Notes under the pieces: model-generated | What the model was told of the DNA's origin: nothing | Seen by the model: the letters and a program-made list of their open reading frames with translations, nothing else | Database searches by the model: none | Source: DASUPK01 sp963724665 | Lineage (GTDB): Bacteria > Actinomycetota > Thermoleophilia > Solirubrobacterales > 70-9 | Direction of reading: 5' to 3' | Length of the DNA stretch: 64,000 nt | NCBI GenBank assembly: GCA_963724665.1 | Contig: CAVRVH010000012.1 | Location: forward strand, 496,001 to 560,000 | In this document: positions 1 to 7,705 of the stretch, piece by piece | Position numbering within the stretch: the first letter of the stretch is position 1 | Layout: every line of letters starts with the position of its first letter | Position numbers and translations under genes: made by a program

Positions 1-532
1 CGCGCTCCGAGGTCCCGCCGTCGCCGGCACCCGAGCCGCGATGCCCGCCCACGGCGTCGAGCTCGTCGATGAAGATCACCGCGCGCCCCGAACTGCGCGC
101 TTCCTTGAAGAGGCGGCGGATTCGCGCCGCGCCGCGGCCGACGAACATCTCGACGAAGCTGGATCCGGAGGCCGCGAAGAAGTCCACGCCGGCGTGAGCG
201 GCGACGGCTCTCGCCAGCATCGTCTTGCCGGTGCCCGGCGGCCCATAGAGGAGCACGCCGCGCGGCGCCCTGGCGCCGAGGATCTCGAACCGCTTCGGGT
301 CCTTGAGCCATTCGGCGACGTCGACCAGCTCCTCCTTCGCGGCATCGACGCCCTGGACCTCGTCCCAGAGCACGGGTTCCGTCTTGCTCGCCTTGATCGT
401 CTCCGGGCGAGTCGAGCCCATCGTGCTCCGCAGCAGGATCACGAAGACGATCAGGATCCCGGCCGAGAAAGCGACCCCGAAGACCGGGTACCAGGTGAAG
501 AAGAAGTCTGGAATCGATGCAAGCAGGGGCAT
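1..532 (-). CDS. FtsH-like membrane AAA+ ATPase/protease, C-terminus cut by window edge
   Basis: Only the N-terminal 177 residues are in the window; the frame stays open through base 1. It starts with ATG at 532 and has one membrane segment (about residues 8-32, ending VFVILLRSTMG). This is followed by the FtsH-type AAA entry (EVQGVDAAKEELVDVAEWL), Walker A GPPGTGKT, pore-loop region FVEMFVGRGAARIRRLF and Walker B IFIDELDAVGG. FtsH proteins are membrane-anchored ATP-dependent zinc proteases; the HEXXH protease part would lie beyond the window, so protease activity cannot be confirmed. The N-terminal region is short, with a single membrane helix instead of the usual two flanking a periplasmic loop. 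It could therefore be a shortened paralogue rather than the housekeeping FtsH. Confidence 0.85.
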   Translation of the reverse strand, partial: MPLLASIPDFFFTWYPVFGVAFSAGILIVFVILLRSTMGSTRPETIKASKTEPVLWDEVQGVDAAKEELVDVAEWLKDPKRFEILGARAPRGVLLYGPPGTGKTMLARAVAAHAGVDFFAASGSSFVEMFVGRGAARIRRLFKEARSSGRAVIFIDELDAVGGHRGSGAGDGGTSER

Positions 533-598
533 ATGGGGCGTCCGCACAAAGTATCGGCAGGCGAGCCCCGTGCCTGCAGCTAATTTTGATTACTTATG

Positions 599-622
599 CG
601 GCCGCCACAAACACCGCGGCCG
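599..622. repeat. Small hairpin repeat, family 1 copy A (loop CACAAACACC)
   Basis: A 7-bp perfect stem (CGGCCGC / GCGGCCG) encloses the 10-nt loop CACAAACACC. It lies between the stop of the minus-strand gene ending at 625 and the start of the AAA gene at 532. A second copy at 2649-2672 has the identical loop but a different, still perfect stem. There is no T-run, so it is not a classical intrinsic terminator. Confidence 0.6.
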
Positions 623-624
623 GA

Positions 625-1000
625 TTAGGCCTCTCCGTAGAGCATGACCTTGCTGGTGTCGTCCGGATCAGCCTTGATCTGGAACTTCTTGCCGGGCTGA
701 TAGGCGTTCACAGCGTCCTGCGTCAGGTATTGGTGGACGGTGGTGTCGTAGCTCTGGCCGTCCTCGAGCTCGACACTGACTGCGATGTCGTAGGCCTTGT
801 TGACCGGATCCGATCCCTCACCGGACTCCGTGACCGAGTTGATGGTGGCGGTGCCGGGCGAGCCCGTTCTGGTTCAGCTTCATCGCCAGGTTGGCGTATT
901 CGACGTCGCCTGCGGACGGGCTCATCTGACCCGCTCCCCCTTGCTGTGCCGCCTGCTGGGCCATCTCCTGGGCCTTTTTGACGTTGTCCATCAATCCCAT
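625..1000 (-). CDS. Small conserved-type hypothetical protein, frameshifted
   Basis: ATG at 1000 with an AGGAGA ribosome site begins MGLMDNVKKAQEMAQQAAQQ, an Ala/Gln-rich helical start. It continues to MKLNQ, where the frame breaks near 866-872. The next frame carries on GTATINSVTESGEGSDPVNK, then an acidic beta-rich region, to a TAA at 625. Joined, this gives about 124 residues with no signal peptide or membrane segment. The second half resembles a small beta-barrel domain, but I do not recognise the family. The break is one extra base: removing an A restores LNQTGSPGTATI. This makes an assembly error or a recent mutation more likely than an old pseudogene. The family-1 hairpin follows its stop codon. 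Confidence 0.6.
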
Positions 1001-1075
1001 TTGAATCTCCTCTCCCCTTCGTCCTTGTTGGATGTCGCACTCTAACCCAGGATCTTTCGGATACGTTGCCGAGTT

Positions 1076-1462
1076 GTGGACGCCGCACAGCTGAAGCGAA
1101 TTCCGCTTTTTTCGGACGCATCCGACGAGGAGCTCAAGCAGGTCGCCGCCTTCGCCGAGTCCAAGGAAGCCCCGGAGGGGGAGGTGGTCCTCGAGGAGGG
1201 CGGCTTCTCACGTGAGCTGCTCGCGATCGAGGAGGGCACCGCTGAGGTGTCCCGCGACGGCGAGAAGATCGCTGACCTCGGGCCCGGCGACGTCTTCGGC
1301 GAGGCGGGCATGCTCGACGACTCCATGCGGAGCGCAACCGTCACCGCCACCTCGCGACTCCGGATGATCAGCCTCGGGCACTTCGAGGTGAAGCGGCTGA
1401 AGAAGGATGCCCCGGGCGTCTATCGCAGCATCGAGGAGCTCGTGGAGGAGCGAAGCGAGTAG
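1076..1462 (+). CDS. Single-domain cyclic nucleotide-binding protein
   Basis: 128 residues, GTG start. The whole protein is one cNMP-binding (CAP-like effector) beta-barrel. It starts LKRIPLFSDASDEELKQVA, the usual N-terminal helix of the family. The phosphate-binding cassette is visible as FGEAGMLDDSMRSATVTA, with the Glu of FGE and the Arg of RSAT that contact ribose and phosphate in known members. There is no DNA-binding helix-turn-helix, so it is not a CRP-type regulator by itself. It may act as a stand-alone sensor or partner subunit. It diverges from the small protein at 625-1000 and ends 6 bases before a convergent gene. Ligand (cAMP or other) cannot be told from sequence. Confidence 0.85.
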   Translation: MDAAQLKRIPLFSDASDEELKQVAAFAESKEAPEGEVVLEEGGFSRELLAIEEGTAEVSRDGEKIADLGPGDVFGEAGMLDDSMRSATVTATSRLRMISLGHFEVKRLKKDAPGVYRSIEELVEERSE

Positions 1463-1468
1463 TTCGGC

Positions 1469-2317
1469 TTAGGCGATCTGTGTGCGCAGATCGCCCAGGG
1501 TGGGCGAGGAGATCACGATCTCGTCGCCCGGCTTGAGCCAGACCCGAGGCTCGCGAACGCTGCCGACGCCGGATGGCGTTCCGGTCGAGACGATGTCTCC
1601 AGGCTCGAGCGTCATCCAGCGCGACAGCCTCGAGACCAGCTCGGCGACGGAGAAGATCAGGTCCGAGGTCGAAGCGTCCTGCATGCGCTCGCCGTTCAGA
1701 TCGAGCGTGAAGGAGATCGAGTCGGGGGCGCCCGCTTCGTCCGGCGTGACGATCGCCGGCCCGCAGGGCGCTGAGCCGTCGAAGACCTTGCCCGGCATCC
1801 ACTGCGGCGTCGCGAACTGGAGGTCGCGGGCGGAGAGGTCGTTGAGCAGCATGAAGCCGGCGATCGAATCCAGGCCCTGGTCCGGCTCGACGTCCTTGCA
1901 GCGCCGCCCGACGACGAAGGCGACCTCCGCCTCGTAGTCGACCTTCTCGCTGGCCGCGGGCAGCTCGACGGTGGCGTCCGGGGGAGCAAGGGCGTTGCGG
2001 AACTTGGCGAAGAAGGTGGGCTGCTCGGGAGGATCGATGCCCGCCTCGGCGGCGTGGGAGCGGTAGTTGAGGCCGATGCAGACGATCTTCTCCGGGTCGG
2101 GCAGGGGCGGCAGCGACGCCTCCGGTGTGAACGGCTCGAGGCCCTCATCACCGGCTTGGCCGGTGAGCTCGGCCAGCTCCGCGACGCGATCGGAGGCGAT
2201 CAGCTCCCGGACGCTGATGGCGTCGATCCCGAGGAGCTCCGCCGCGTCCAGAACTCCGCCGGAGGACTGCACACCGGCCCGCGCTTCGCCGTCAGCGCGG
2301 TAGGTCACCAGCTTCAT
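1469..2317 (-). CDS. Fumarylacetoacetate hydrolase (FAH) family protein
   Basis: 282 residues from the ATG giving MKLVTYRADGEARAGVQ; an in-frame ATG 63 bases upstream is less likely because family members start at this strand. FAH-fold enzymes cleave or hydrate C-C bonds of acylpyruvates (2-hydroxyhepta-2,4-diene-1,7-dioate isomerase, fumarylpyruvate hydrolase, oxaloacetate decarboxylase). The core domain begins CIGLNYRSHAAEAG. The metal ligand motif VDYEAEVAFVVGRR is present, followed by DLSARDLQF and the C-terminal FSVAELVSRLSRWMTLEPGD and TGTPSGVG. It is convergent with the cyclic-nucleotide-binding gene. The exact substrate is not predictable; aromatic or acylpyruvate catabolism is the usual role. 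Confidence 0.88.
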   Translation of the reverse strand: MKLVTYRADGEARAGVQSSGGVLDAAELLGIDAISVRELIASDRVAELAELTGQAGDEGLEPFTPEASLPPLPDPEKIVCIGLNYRSHAAEAGIDPPEQPTFFAKFRNALAPPDATVELPAASEKVDYEAEVAFVVGRRCKDVEPDQGLDSIAGFMLLNDLSARDLQFATPQWMPGKVFDGSAPCGPAIVTPDEAGAPDSISFTLDLNGERMQDASTSDLIFSVAELVSRLSRWMTLEPGDIVSTGTPSGVGSVREPRVWLKPGDEIVISSPTLGDLRTQIA

Positions 2318-2428
2318 GGCGGTGACACTAGTCCGTCCCGCATGCGTCGAGCTGCCGGGTTCGTTAGTTTCTCGCGCCATCGGAGGGGGTCAAACCCCGG
2401 AAACAGGCAGTGGTGCGAGGAGGCGCGA

Positions 2429-2638
2429 ATGGCAGAAGGAACCGTCAAGTGGTTCAGCAACGAGAAGGGGTACGGCTTCATCACGCCGGATGACGGCGAG
2501 AAGGACCTCTTCGTCCACTTCTCGAGCATCGACGGGGACGGCTACAAGTCGCTCGACGATGGCGCGAAGGTCAGCTACGAATCCGAAGAGGGCCCGAAGG
2601 GCCCAGTCGCCATCAACGTTTCGGTGGTGAGCGGCTAG
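2429..2638 (+). CDS. csp: Cold-shock domain protein
   Basis: 69 residues, the normal length for a bacterial CspA-family protein. The RNP1 motif KGYGFI and the RNP2 motif DLFVHF, the single-strand nucleic acid binding face, are both intact, as is the start GTVKWFSNEKG. A good ribosome site (GAGGAGG) lies 6 bases before the ATG at 2429. CspA-like proteins bind RNA or ssDNA and act as RNA chaperones in the cytoplasm. It stands alone between the divergent FAH gene and tRNA-Asp, with a family-1 hairpin repeat 10 bases after its stop. The upstream stretch contains GTTTCT 14 bases before GGGTCA, a weak resemblance to a SigB-type promoter that I do not call. Confidence 0.95.
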   Translation: MAEGTVKWFSNEKGYGFITPDDGEKDLFVHFSSIDGDGYKSLDDGAKVSYESEEGPKGPVAINVSVVSG

Positions 2639-2648
2639 CCTGCATCAC

Positions 2649-2672
2649 CGGCGGCCACAAACACCGCCGCCG
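2649..2672. repeat. Small hairpin repeat, family 1 copy B (loop CACAAACACC)
   Basis: A 7-bp stem CGGCGGC / GCCGCCG surrounds the same CACAAACACC loop as the copy at 599-622. Two stem pairs have changed together, so pairing is kept while the bases differ. It sits after the cold-shock gene and before tRNA-Asp. Confidence 0.6.
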
Positions 2673-2707
2673 AATAGAGCGGCGGACCACGTCCGCCGCA
2701 CGCCCTC

Positions 2708-2781
<74 letters not shown>

Positions 2782-2785
2782 TTCT

Positions 2786-3931
2786 CTATTGGTGCGGCAG
2801 GGAGGAGCCGGCCAGGAAGAAGAACCAGATCTCGAGCGCCAGGATGCCGAGGATGACGCAGGCCGCCACGACCCTCTCGGGCGCGCTCATCCCGAACCTG
2901 GCCCTGATGTCCTGAACCCGGTCCCCGCGCTTGGCGCGCTGCCACGGGGAAGTCTCCCCGGCGAATCTGGGTCGCCCGGTGAGCCGGTCGTACCTCGCGC
3001 TCAGCCAGGTCAGGGCCCACCCGAGGAGAAACTCCAGGACAGTCAGGACGGCGAGCACGGTCACGACCCCGCGCAGGCTCAGGACCTCCCCGCCCTGCGC
3101 ATGGGAGCCGACCCAGATCGCCAGCAGCGGGGCGCCGGTGAAGGTATTGATGCCCACCAGCGCCGTGGCGGTCACGATCAGGAGCCGCTTGAGGCCCGGA
3201 TCGCTGGGCTCCTTCCACCCCGGACTGGGTAGCCCGTCCTGATCCGCTGGGGAGACGCCCGTGTCGATCTCCGGCTCGATGTCGATCCCCTCCAGGTCGA
3301 GCTCGAGGCTGTCGGCACCGCCTCGGATCCCGGCAGCCATCCGGCGGATCTGTTCCTGGGTGACCCCGCTTGTATGAACCGTGACGGCGTTGGTCTGGCC
3401 GGCCTGGTGGGCTTTGAGAACCTCGACGCAGTTTCCGAGCACCATGGCGGTCTTGGTCGCCTTGATCCGCGTCGCCGCTCGATCGAGTCCGAAGACAGCC
3501 TCCGAGCGGCGATACAAACCGGCGTCGGGGGAGATCACCCACATCGGCCAAGACGGGCCGAGGTGAGTGGCGAGGCCCGCAAAGCCGGCGATCCGCCCCT
3601 CGTCGTCCCTGATCGGGAACATCACCCGCGAGCGGAAATGCGCATGGACGTGCCCCCTTGCTGAGAGCCTGCCAAGGCCGGAGGCGACGATCTCCTCGGT
3701 TGTGAAGCCGCTCGAGTGGAGGTGCTCCATCATCTCGTCCGGGCCGACCGGGGCAAAGCCGACGCCGAAGCGCCGAACGACCTTGTCCTCGAGGCCGTGC
3801 CGAGCCAATGCGTCACGAGCGGCGCGGCTGCCTTCTGAGTCCCAGTAGCGGGCCTGGAAGAACTCTCCGGCATCCGCCATCAGCTCTGCGAGGCGGAGCT
3901 CCTCGACCGTGCGGCCCTGCGTGTCCTCCAT
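2786..3931 (-). CDS. Degenerate DnaG-type primase/Toprim protein fused to a C-terminal membrane domain
   Basis: 381 residues. Residues about 15-215 follow the DnaG catalytic core in order: FFQARYWDSEGSRAARDALA, FRSRVMFPIRDDEGRIAGFA, LYRRSEAVFGLDRAATRI, then VEVLKAHQAGQTNAVT with TQEQIRRM. The zinc-ribbon domain of true primases is absent. The Toprim EGYMDV motif reads LGNCVEV, so the catalytic Glu is gone, and no DxD motif follows. From about residue 248 there are three membrane helices (LLIVTATALVGINTFTG, VVTVLAVLTVLEFLLGWALT, VVAACVILGILALEIWFFFL). A membrane-bound, catalytically dead primase core is odd. It may be a nucleotide sensor or scaffold, but function is unknown. The stop lies 4 bases after the tRNA-Asp end. 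Confidence 0.7.
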   Translation of the reverse strand: MEDTQGRTVEELRLAELMADAGEFFQARYWDSEGSRAARDALARHGLEDKVVRRFGVGFAPVGPDEMMEHLHSSGFTTEEIVASGLGRLSARGHVHAHFRSRVMFPIRDDEGRIAGFAGLATHLGPSWPMWVISPDAGLYRRSEAVFGLDRAATRIKATKTAMVLGNCVEVLKAHQAGQTNAVTVHTSGVTQEQIRRMAAGIRGGADSLELDLEGIDIEPEIDTGVSPADQDGLPSPGWKEPSDPGLKRLLIVTATALVGINTFTGAPLLAIWVGSHAQGGEVLSLRGVVTVLAVLTVLEFLLGWALTWLSARYDRLTGRPRFAGETSPWQRAKRGDRVQDIRARFGMSAPERVVAACVILGILALEIWFFFLAGSSLPHQ

Positions 3932-3983
3932 GACAGCGATGCCCGATCCTCCCAGAAGCCTCTAAACGGCGCCTTTGGGGACA

Positions 3984-4023
3984 GGTTCGCCGAACCCTCC
4001 GGTCAGCGATGCTTAGTGCATCG
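3984..4023. promoter_or_regulatory. Two short palindromes in a divergent promoter region
   Basis: The 115-bp gap between the divergent primase-like and flippase-like genes holds GGTTCG-C-CGAACC (3984-3996) and CGATGC-TTAGT-GCATCG (4007-4023). Either could be an operator. There is no further support. Confidence 0.3.
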
Positions 4024-4046
4024 TCGACGAAGCCCAGGTCATTTAT

Positions 4047-5090
4047 TTGGAGTCTCCGCAGGAGGATCTCCCGCAGGAATTCCAGTCGCGCAACCTGCGG
4101 AAGCGGGCGCTGGAGGCGCTTGTCGCCCTCGGGCTGCTGGTCGCGGTCTTCCTCCTTGCCCCGGGTCTGGGCGATGTGCGTGACCTGCTGGTCAAGGCGA
4201 ACCCCGGGTGGCTGGTGCTGGCCGTGGCGCTCGAGGGGCTCTCCTTCGTCTCCTACCTGGTCATGTTCGGCCCGATCTTCTGCACCGGTCTGACCTGGAA
4301 TCGCAGCTGGCAGATCGGCGGCTCCGAGCTCGCGATGGGCTCGATCGTTCCCGCCAGCGGCGCCGGTGGGCCTGGCCCTCGGCGCGTGGGTGCTCCACCG
4401 CGGGGGCATGGGCGGGGAGCGCATCGCCCGCCGCTCGGTCGCCTTCTTCATGATCAAGAGCGGGGTGAACTTCGCCGCCGTTGCCCTGCTGGGATTCGCG
4501 CTCGCGATCGGCCTGCTCGGCCCCGATCTCTCGCTCTGGCTCACCGCTCTGCCGGCCGCTCTGGCCGCCGCCTCAATCGCCCTGGTCGCCGTGCTGCCAC
4601 GCTTCGGTCCCGGCGATCGCCCTGAGCCGGACGCCCGAGGCTGACCCGCTGGTGGAGCGCGACGAGGCGGGCGCTGATCGACGGCACCGGTGAGGCGGGC
4701 AAGATCCTCCAGCGGCGGCACCCGGCCGTGATCGCAGGGGCAATCGGCTACTGGGCCTTCGACAACCTCGTCCTCTGGGCGACCTACCACGCCTTCGGCG
4801 TCTCGCCGCCGCTCACGGTGATCCTGATGGGCTATCTGATCGGCCAGCTCGGCGGCGCGCTGCCGCTACCGGGCGGGATCGGCGGCATCGACCTCGGGCT
4901 GATCGGGACGCTGATCGTCTACGGAGCCCCCGCGGCGGCCACCGCGGCGGCCGTGCTCGCCTACCGGATCATCTTGTTCTGGCTGCCGCTGGTCGTGGGC
5001 GGCATCTCCTTCGCCCTGCTTCGCCGCGACATGCCGAGCGGACAGGAGTTCGCCGCCTGCGCGCCGGCGCTCGCAGCGCGGTCCGGCTAG
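4047..5090 (+). CDS. Flippase-like / LPG-synthase transmembrane-region (UPF0104) protein, frameshifted
   Basis: A multi-pass inner membrane protein of the lysylphosphatidylglycerol synthase TM-region family, which includes lipid flippase-like proteins. The TTG at 4047 starts MESPQEDLPQEFQ. Helices follow at LEALVALGLLVAVFLLAPG and LVLAVALEGLSFVSYLVMFG. The frame changes near 4362-4366 into VGLALGAWVLHRGGMGG...FFMIKSGVNFAAVALLG, a stretch typical of the family. It changes back near 4605-4640 into LTRWWSATRRALIDGTGEA and ends LGGALPLPGGIGGIDLGLIG and LAYRIILFWLPLVVGG, also family-typical. The two shifts compensate and all expected segments are present in order. I therefore read this as one about 347-residue gene with two indels rather than a decayed gene. 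Confidence 0.65.
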
Positions 5091-5153
5091 CCACGGTGAA
5101 GCTGTGCGAGCCATCTGAGATTCCGCAGCCCGATGGGAGAAACTGCCCCGGTC

Positions 5154-6824
5154 ATGCGTCCAGCTGCGCATCGCCCTGATCGCCCTCGCCCTCGCGGCCG
5201 GGACTCCGGCCGCTGCTCAGGCATGCGATGGCGGTTCCTTCGACCCCGCTGACCAGCCGCCCTTCGGGGGCGAGACGATCGTGCTGTCCGATTCGCTTCC
5301 TCAGGGCGCGAGGATTGCCGGGCTTCGAGCTGACCCCCGGCCGGGCCACCGCGATCGCGACCGGCGCGCTCACCCCCAGCGGGTCGGTGCGCCGATTCGA
5401 GACCCGGACGAGAACCGGTCGCGGGCTGCCGCACCAGTGGCAGGTCGACTACTTCGATGCGGGTGGCGACGACGTCGGGTCAGGTCGTGATCGACGACGC
5501 CGGAGCGTGCGTCGTCGAGAAGTGGACCGGCACACAGGTCGACACGAAGCTCGCCCGCGGCTATCCGGGCGCCGTGTCGGGGAAGGTCAACCACCTCTGG
5601 ATCTGGCTGCCGCTCTGCGTGCTCTTCCTGGCCCCGTTCGTCGATCCGCGCCGGCCCCTGCGGCTGATCCACCTCGACCTGCTCGCGCTGCTCGGCTTCA
5701 GCGTCTCGCTTGCCTTCTTCAATCACGCCAAGATCGAGGCGTCGGTGGCGCTGGTGTATCCGGTCCTCGCCTACGTCTTCCTGCGGATGCTGGTCGCCGG
5801 GTTCAGGCCGGTCGAGACGCGGGACCGGCTGCTGCCCATCGCCCCGCGTGGCCTGCTGGTTGCCGGCATCGTCGCGCTGGTCGCCTTCCACACGGCCTAC
5901 GTCGCGACCGAGGGCAAGGTGATCGACGTCGGGCTGGCGGGTGTGATCGGCGCCGACCGGCTCGCCGACGGCGATGAGGTCTATGGGCCTGGGGCCTCGT
6001 CGGGAATGCCGATCCGCGGCGACGTCTACGGCCCGGTCAACTACCTCGCCTACGTCCCCTTCGAGCAGGCGTTTCCGTGGAGCGGGCAGTGGGACGAGGT
6101 CTCGGCGGCTCGGGCCGCGGCACTCGGCTTCGAGCTGCTCACCGCGCTGGCGCTGTTCGGGCTCGGGCGGCGGGTCAGGGCCGGGCCGGAGGGAACCACC
6201 CTCGGCATCGCTCTGGCCTATGCGTGGCTCGCCTATCCGTTCACGATGTACACACTCGGCTCGAGCTTCAACGACTCGCTGGTGGCCCTGCTGGTCGTCT
6301 GCTGCCTGCTCGTGCTCTCCTCGCCACCGGCTCGTGGAGCGCTCTCCGCGCTGGCCGGGCTGACCAAGTTCGGGCCGCTGATCCTCGCGCCCCTGTTCGC
6401 AGCCGGACACGGCGAGCGCCGGCCGCGCACCCTGATCCTCTTCGCGCTCGCCTTCCTCGCCACGGCCGCGGTGGTGACGGTGCCGCTGCTTCCCCACGGA
6501 GGGTTCCGCGAGCTGTATGACCGCACGCTGGGCTATCAGGCCTCTCGCGGATCGCCGTTCAGCGTCTGGGGGCAGGCGCCCTCGCTGCACTTCCTGCAGA
6601 CCATCAGCAAGGTCTTCGCCCTCGGGCTGGCCGCACTGTTCTTCTTCGTCCCAAGGCGGCGCTCGACCCTGCAGGTCGCGGCGCTCGCGGCGGCGCTCTT
6701 GATCGCGGTCCAGGTGACCGCCAACCACTGGTTCTATCCGTACGTGATCTGGTTCGCCCCCTTGGTCCTCGTCGCCCTGTTTGCGCAGCGCAGGGGCCCC
6801 GAACCGGCAATTCAACGAACGTAG
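5154..6824 (+). CDS. GT-C-like integral membrane glycosyltransferase family protein, frameshifted at the 5' end
   Basis: The last 445 residues (from about 5480) are intact and carry about ten membrane helices, for example VNHLWIWLPLCVLFLAPFV and LFALAFLATAAVVTVPLL. The loop DGDEVYGPGASSGMPIRGDV and the motif TKFGPLILAPL recall GT87/DUF2029-like GT-C transferases, which use lipid-linked sugars. Upstream, coding potential moves through three frames. A signal peptide (LRIALIALALAAGTPAAAQA) leads into DGGSFDPADQPPFGGE, then TPGRATAIATGALTPSGSVR, then GQVVIDDAGACVVEKWTGT. I join these from the ATG at 5154 with indels near 5158, 5325 and 5477. The substrate is unknown and the family call is by topology, not by catalytic residues. 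Confidence 0.55.
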
Positions 6825-6916
6825 GCACGGATTTCGACCGTCGGTCGAGCGCTCCTGGGCGATCTTTCGACATCGGTCCAAGGATCGAGTGAGGCCCGAG
6901 GCCGACAATTTCGGGC

Positions 6917-7696
6917 ATGACGGGAGCGATGAGACAGGTCGTCGCGTTCGGCGGCGGCGGCTTCTCCCAGGAGTCCGGGAATCCGTTGCTCGACGACTAC
7001 GTCCTCGGCCTGACCGGGACCGCCAATCCGCGCGTCTGCTTCCTGCCGACCGCGAGCGGGGACGCGGACCACTACGTCGTCCGCTTCTACAACGCGTTCC
7101 GCGATCGCGCGCGCCCTTCGCACGTCAGCCTCTTCCGCAGGGAGCGCGGCGTGCCGGACATCCGCTCCCACCTGCTGGCCCAGGACCTGATCTACGTCGG
7201 CGGCGGCAGCCTGATCAGCCTGCTGGGCGTGTGGCGGGCGCACGGCATCGACTCGATGCTGCGCGAGGCCTATGAGGCCGGGGTGATCCTCTGCGGGCTC
7301 TCCGCCGGATCCCTCTGCTGGTTCGCGGAGGTCGTCAGCGGCTACCAGAACGAGGTCAACCGGGTCCCGGCCCTCGGGTTCCTGCCCCACAGCAACGCGG
7401 TCCACTACTGCGACGGCGACCGGCGCGGCGCGTTCCACCGCCACCTGCTGGACGGCATGCCGGCGGGCTTTGCGGCCGAGGACGGCGCGGCGCTGCGGTT
7501 CGTCGGCGACGAATTGGTCGAGGTCGTCGCCTCCCGCCCTGAGGCGCGGGCATACAAGCTTGAGCGGCGAGGGAGCCAGGTCCTCGAGACGAGGCTGGCC
7601 ACCCGGTACCTGGGCGCGGAGGCACCGGCAATGGTCATGCGAGGGTGCGCCGCAGGCGCAACCCGTTTGATGCCCGTGCGCTCGGCAGCGGCGTAG
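6917..7696 (+). CDS. Peptidase E / cyanophycinase-like S51 family protein
   Basis: 259 residues; start at 6917 (MTGAMRQVVAFGGGGFS) or the in-frame ATG four codons later. S51 peptidases are cytoplasmic serine hydrolases that remove Asp-X dipeptides (PepE) or degrade cyanophycin. Visible motifs are the opening VAFGGGGFS, CFLPTASGDADHYVVRFY, DLIYVGGGSLISLLGVWR and the nucleophile elbow LCGLSAGSLCWF with Ser in GxSxG. It is followed 9 bases later by a clear paralogue, so the two form a tandem duplication. The last 20 residues (from MRGCAAGATRLMP) are read through a hairpin repeat of family 2 at 7638-7672. They look like a recent repeat-derived extension rather than enzyme. Confidence 0.88.
   Translation: MTGAMRQVVAFGGGGFSQESGNPLLDDYVLGLTGTANPRVCFLPTASGDADHYVVRFYNAFRDRARPSHVSLFRRERGVPDIRSHLLAQDLIYVGGGSLISLLGVWRAHGIDSMLREAYEAGVILCGLSAGSLCWFAEVVSGYQNEVNRVPALGFLPHSNAVHYCDGDRRGAFHRHLLDGMPAGFAAEDGAALRFVGDELVEVVASRPEARAYKLERRGSQVLETRLATRYLGAEAPAMVMRGCAAGATRLMPVRSAAA
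7638..7672 (+). repeat. Hairpin repeat, family 2 copy A (3' end of a gene)
   Basis: The element reads TGCGAGGGT, then a GCGCC-GCA-GGCGC hairpin, then AACCCGTTTGATG. GGGT pairs with ACCC outside the inner stem, with one bulged A. It overlaps the last codons of the S51 peptidase gene. Two further copies, in the same orientation and also at 3' ends of plus-strand genes, lie at 17186 and 45608. Confidence 0.65.
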
Positions 7697-7705
7697 AGTC
7701 GTCGT

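Noticed and set aside
2379..2450. A SigB-type promoter before the cold-shock gene (GTTTCT-N14-GGGTCA)
   Set aside because: The -10 part departs from GGGTA at a key base, so the match is too weak to call.
5370..6908. A 512-codon open frame on the minus strand
   Set aside because: Antisense to the GT-C-like membrane protein; its composition is dominated by Glu, Arg, Gln and Asp without any domain.
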